A DNA stretch of 64,000 bases from Alligator mississippiensis (taxonomy: Eukaryota; Chordata; Crocodylia; Alligatoridae). Under the pieces are notes generated by a model, which saw only the letters and a program-made list of their open reading frames with translations, searched no databases and was not told the DNA's origin. Where the stretch lies: the NCBI RefSeq assembly GCF_030867095.1, contig NC_081828.1:205801978-205865977 (forward strand), read 5' to 3'. The position numbers and the translations under genes were made by a program. Position 1 is the stretch's first letter; the number at the start of each line of letters is the position of its first letter. Of the stretch, positions 60,744 to 64,000 are shown piece after piece.

Positions 60744-60764
60744 CTCAGCACCTTGGACAGGCAC
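60744..60764 (+). promoter_or_regulatory. RE1/NRSF (REST) binding-site-like motif
   Basis: The left half reads CTCAGCACC (8 of 9 to the RE1 left half TTCAGCACC), then two spacer bases, then GGACAG (6 of 6 to the right half), in the canonical 21-base spacing. The last positions are weaker. REST silences neuronal genes outside neurons. The site is about 48 kb upstream of the DPP6-type promoter, so a link is possible but untested. The motif may lie in an old repeat, as many RE1 sites do. Confidence 0.55.
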
Positions 60765-60840
60765 AGCCACGGCAGAAATTCAGCGTTCTGCCAGGGATCT
60801 TCCAAGTGAAAAGCATGGGATTTAAAGTCTGATTTTTTAT

Positions 60841-61030
60841 TTGGTGATATATTTCATTGGGCCAATATCATAGTTGGAAAATATATTAGATAAGCATTCA
60901 GGCACAAAGTTCCTTTCTTCAGGCCCGGCTTATCTAACATTTCTCACAACTACATGCTTGGTCCATTAAAGATATCACCAAAAAAACCCTTGCTTCTCCC
61001 ATTTGTTCTTGGACCATCATGGCTACAATA
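60841..61030. mobile_element. Inverted-repeat element, family C, copy 2
   Basis: TTGGTGATATATTTCATTGG at the left pairs with CCATTAAAGATATCACCAA at the right, with TAGTTG and CAACTA at the inner ends of the arms. The far right keeps GGACCATCATGGCTACAAT, the inverted terminus seen at the start of copy 1. Confidence 0.75.
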
Positions 61031-62299
61031 CTTCCTCCTTATTATGGGCACCCTGTAAGCTTTCATCAGCACAGTGACAGGACAGACAGCTTTGAGAAGC
61101 CACCCACCATCTTCTCCATACTAGTAAGCCGATGGTGGGGTAGAAGTAGAACTTACCCAGAAGTTTCCATACTCTCATTCCACTTCTTCTCTGCCCTAAG
61201 CTTGTGCTCCTACAATCCAGCTTTGGGGTGGTCAGATCTGTAGTAATATGCCCCTCACACAAGGCTCCACGAATGAAAAGCAACCTAAAGCACCCATGTA
61301 AAAAGACTAGAGACACAGAGAAATTGTGTGTTAATGGTCTTGCCATAGAAGATTCAGAGTAGTTTTGCTTTTTCCCAGGCTGTGGAAATTAATGGAATTC
61401 ATCGTTCTTGTATCATTAGTACAACTAAGCAAGGTCCTGGCAATAGAGCATGAGGTAAGAACCTCTTTGAACAAATAAAACAAGTGCAATATTTTCAGCA
61501 TCGATTTTACATGACATAGAGCCTTGAAATGGAGCGGCCCACATATGGACATCACACACCACAAAGATACCGGCCTTTTCAAATGTGTGTGTCCTTCAAG
61601 CCCCAGTTCAGCAGCGCACTTCATTATTAGGCCTATGCTTTAAGTACTGTATATGAGTAGCCTCATTGGACTTCAAAGAGACAACTCATCTCTTTAAGCT
61701 GGGCATGTTTTTAAGAGTGTTGCTGAATCTTTGTAAAATGACCTTTGGGTCTCCCACTGAACTCTGCCTCCAAAATCAAGATGGATAGCAGGATATAGTT
61801 TCCCTCACCCAACTTGAGGCAGCCAATTTTGAAAATTTTGGCTGCAAGCACACCAGATGCTGCCTCCTGTCCACAAGAAAGCATTCATTTCCATCTAACC
61901 ATTTGCACTGAAACCCCTTCAGTATGATGCTTTGCAAGGTTGTGGATTCGGACTAGTCACTGGCTTCCACACTGAATGTTACACCTTTGAAACAACTCAC
62001 TCCGACAGAACAGCATTTATACTAACACCAAGAACATTTGCCAAGGGGGTAGAAGAATAATAGCCCCTCTGTGCTACTGCACAGGCCAGTTTGAACTATG
62101 GCATCATAAACATCAAAAGCAAAGGAGGGAGGGTAGAGAATTAAATGGATTCTGGGATGGAAAGATCTAAATACTTTTAAAAAGCAGCAAAGCCAGTTCA
62201 CATCAAAGAATGGTGGTTTATAGTGAGCCTGGGGCACAGTGGCTGAAATGCCAAAAGTAGCCCGTGCGAGGAGCAGCTGAGGTTTACCATTTTAATAGG
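61031..62299. other. Unique DNA, nothing recognised
   Basis: No exon, RNA gene or named element. Confidence 0.35.
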
Positions 62300-62760
62300 G
62301 GTCATTTTATAGATGCCAAATTTTGCTATAAAATGGCCCCAGCAGAACTGTTATTTTAAGCACATTATGCAAAATTTACATAAGATAATCAGTTTTCTGT
62401 ACAAAACTGCAATAAAATAATTTTACATTTATCATCCCAGTTAATTGTAATGAGTCTAAAACTAATGAGCCTTACCTCTAAACTCCATTTAAGACAATAG
62501 TTAATTGCTTCATTTTAATAAATATTGGCAGAATGGCAAGTGTAACAATGACTGAACACTCAATTACTATCTAGGTTAGAAAATGAAGATATACAGTATT
62601 AATGATACGCACAATCCAAAAGGCAATTAGCCTTTTAAGGTAGAGTAGACAATTTTCTTAGGAACAAAGTAATGAATGAATTGTCTGAGCTGAACATAAA
62701 GCAAGAGGAGGTTCTGTCAACAAGACAGACAGTTTGCGGCACGGCGCCGTGCAGCATGGT
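62300..62760. promoter_or_regulatory. Candidate conserved non-coding block
   Basis: About 350 bases of AT-rich sequence hold several homeodomain-type cores (TTAATTGTAATGAG, GTTAATTGCTTCATTTTAAT, CAATTAG), followed by a CpG-containing perfect palindrome GCACGGCGCCGTGC at 62739-62752. It is not explained by a repeat I recognise. Enhancer function is only a guess from composition. Confidence 0.25.
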
Positions 62761-62889
62761 TCTGTTTATAGGCTGTTTTGCCTCTAAGTCCCTATCCTCC
62801 ATCTCTGCTCTGTGCTCTAGACCCATCCACATCTGCCCCATGGAAAAGCAAGAGAGATCTATAAGAGTCTCTGTTTAGATAGCACTTTT

Positions 62890-63110
62890 CCTCTGAAGGT
62901 CTGCAACACAGCTCAGCTTGGCAGTACCGCAGCGATGCAGGGAAATGTTCTTGCTACCATTTTGTGTGGAAATTGAGGCACAGAGGTTAAGTGACCAGAC
63001 AAAAGTCACCCAGAAAAATCTGTGGGAAAGACGGGATATAATCCAGAATCCCTGTGTAGTTACACCGTACTGGAGAGTAGTGATGCAGTCCTATGGCTGT
63101 GGGACCACAC
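62890..63110 (-). repeat. MIR-type SINE
   Basis: CATTTTGTGTGGAAATTGAG with GCACAGAGGTTAAGTGACCA is the reverse complement of the MIR core; the head follows as GGGATATAATCCAGAATCCC near 63035. Confidence 0.7.
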
Positions 63111-64000
63111 ACAGACAGATTCACGGGTCCAAGACCTGGGAGACTGGTAGTCTTTGCCAGGCGCTGCATTTGACTCAGAACAAGTCATTTCAGCTCCATG
63201 AACCTCTACATCTCTATCTATCCCAGTATAGTTTTATTAAAAAAAAATTTCTGGGGAAAGGAAGACTCTCTTGCTATGGACTGTATCGCACCTAGCACAC
63301 TGTAGCACCGCAGAAGTACGAACTTGCAAGACCACAAAGGGCAGCCTTTTCTCAGGGAAGAGTCACCTCCTCAACATGTAATTGCCTGTTTGCCCGAGTT
63401 GCACCGCTCCTTTGCAAACAATGCCGAGGCCCCTTTGCATAATAGCTTTCTTAACTGAACGTGGCTCTTATTACTTATACTGGGGGAGCTTGCTTGTTTA
63501 GAGCAGTTTTATCCATCTTGCTTGAGACCGTTAGTTAACATCTATGTTGCTGTGCAGTCTTATCGCAGGTGGTGAGGGATAAGGCCAATTTTCATTCCCC
63601 TTCTCCATAACTCATGTCTCTTAGAGGTAAAACATTCAGCTTGTTCTACACTGGGTCCCATTAAAAGGAATTATATTCTTTCAGAGGTATAGCAACAGCC
63701 TTTCTAGATGACCTGTAACCAGCACCATATATAGCAAGGCTGTATTACTGCCTCCTTTGATTTACTGTATAATTATATTTCTCTGGCAACACAATACAGT
63801 GTCCTGTTGGCTTTCTTCAGTGAGGCTTCATCCTGAGCTCAGGACATCCTGGTTTTTATTTTCTCCTCCTCTCGCAAGCACTCCCAAATCTCTTTTTCCT
63901 AGCAATATGCAGTCGTACATTTCAATTTTTGCAATTCCTCTTTTGGTTCTTTGTTCCATGACTGATTGTTCTCTGTTTATCCATATTTAATCACATTCAC
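63111..64000. other. Unique DNA to the window end, nothing recognised
   Basis: No gene or named element seen in the final 0.9 kb. Confidence 0.35.

Larger units (their letters stand above)
12620..64000. other. DNA upstream of the DPP6-type first exon, without other recognised host genes
   Basis: Relative to the minus-strand exon this is upstream. It is either intergenic or an intron of a longer isoform whose first exon lies beyond the window; DPP6 has several alternative first exons. I looked for the other DPP6/DPP10 N-termini and recognised none. Everything I can name here is repeat-derived or regulatory. Confidence 0.55.

Noticed and set aside
1..64000. CRISPR arrays, bacterial defence systems, prophage or operons
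   Set aside because: No regularly spaced short repeats, no dense coding and no prokaryotic signals; introns, MIR and CR1 show vertebrate nuclear DNA.

Overview
This window looks like gene-poor nuclear DNA of an amniote, most likely a crocodilian. It has many CR1 LINE fragments (one ending in an ATCTATGA-type tandem tail), old MIR-type SINEs, hAT-like and other TIR elements, and one CpG island. Nothing in it looks prokaryotic: there are no operons, ribosome binding sites or CRISPR array. Nearly all open reading frames are chance frames in non-coding DNA or relics of reverse transcriptase genes. The species call is inferred from repeat style and was not tested.

The only supported host gene sequence is a 20-codon first coding exon on the minus strand (12217-12276) inside a CpG island (about 12010-12610). 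It ends exactly at a canonical splice donor. The peptide MNQTAGVSNSVRCPAGKGPK matches the remembered N-terminus of the 'a' (fast-inactivating) isoform of the dipeptidyl-peptidase-like Kv4 auxiliary subunits, DPP6 much better than DPP10. On this reading 1-12216 is part of a very large first intron, and 12620-64000 is upstream intergenic DNA or an intron of a transcript that starts further upstream. The 5'UTR carries GGC, GGGC and short CTGTG tandem repeats, and a GC box.

Regions: 1-12216, intron with a large TIR element, MIRs, a repeated CCCAG-motif block with nearby CCAAT and TATA boxes, and a CR1 tail beside the CpG island. 12610-17140, an old CR1 split by a hAT-like element, then a TIR element. 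24770-26530, a minus-strand CR1, a 26-G run and a small hAT-like element. 30720-35080, a nested stack: a non-CR1 LINE split inside its reverse transcriptase by an LTR-like block and a near-full-length CR1 ORF2. 39850-54130, further TIR and hAT-like elements, an older CR1 and a purine-rich block. 56320-64000, a diverged direct repeat, MIRs, a strong RE1/NRSF-like motif (60744-60764) and an AT-rich block with homeodomain-type cores followed by a GC palindrome.

No undescribed multi-gene system was found. The main points for follow-up are the DPP6-type exon with its repeat-rich 5'UTR, the RE1-like site upstream of this neuronal gene, the nested retroelements, and a multi-copy TIR family with TIR core GGGYRCATCTACAC.
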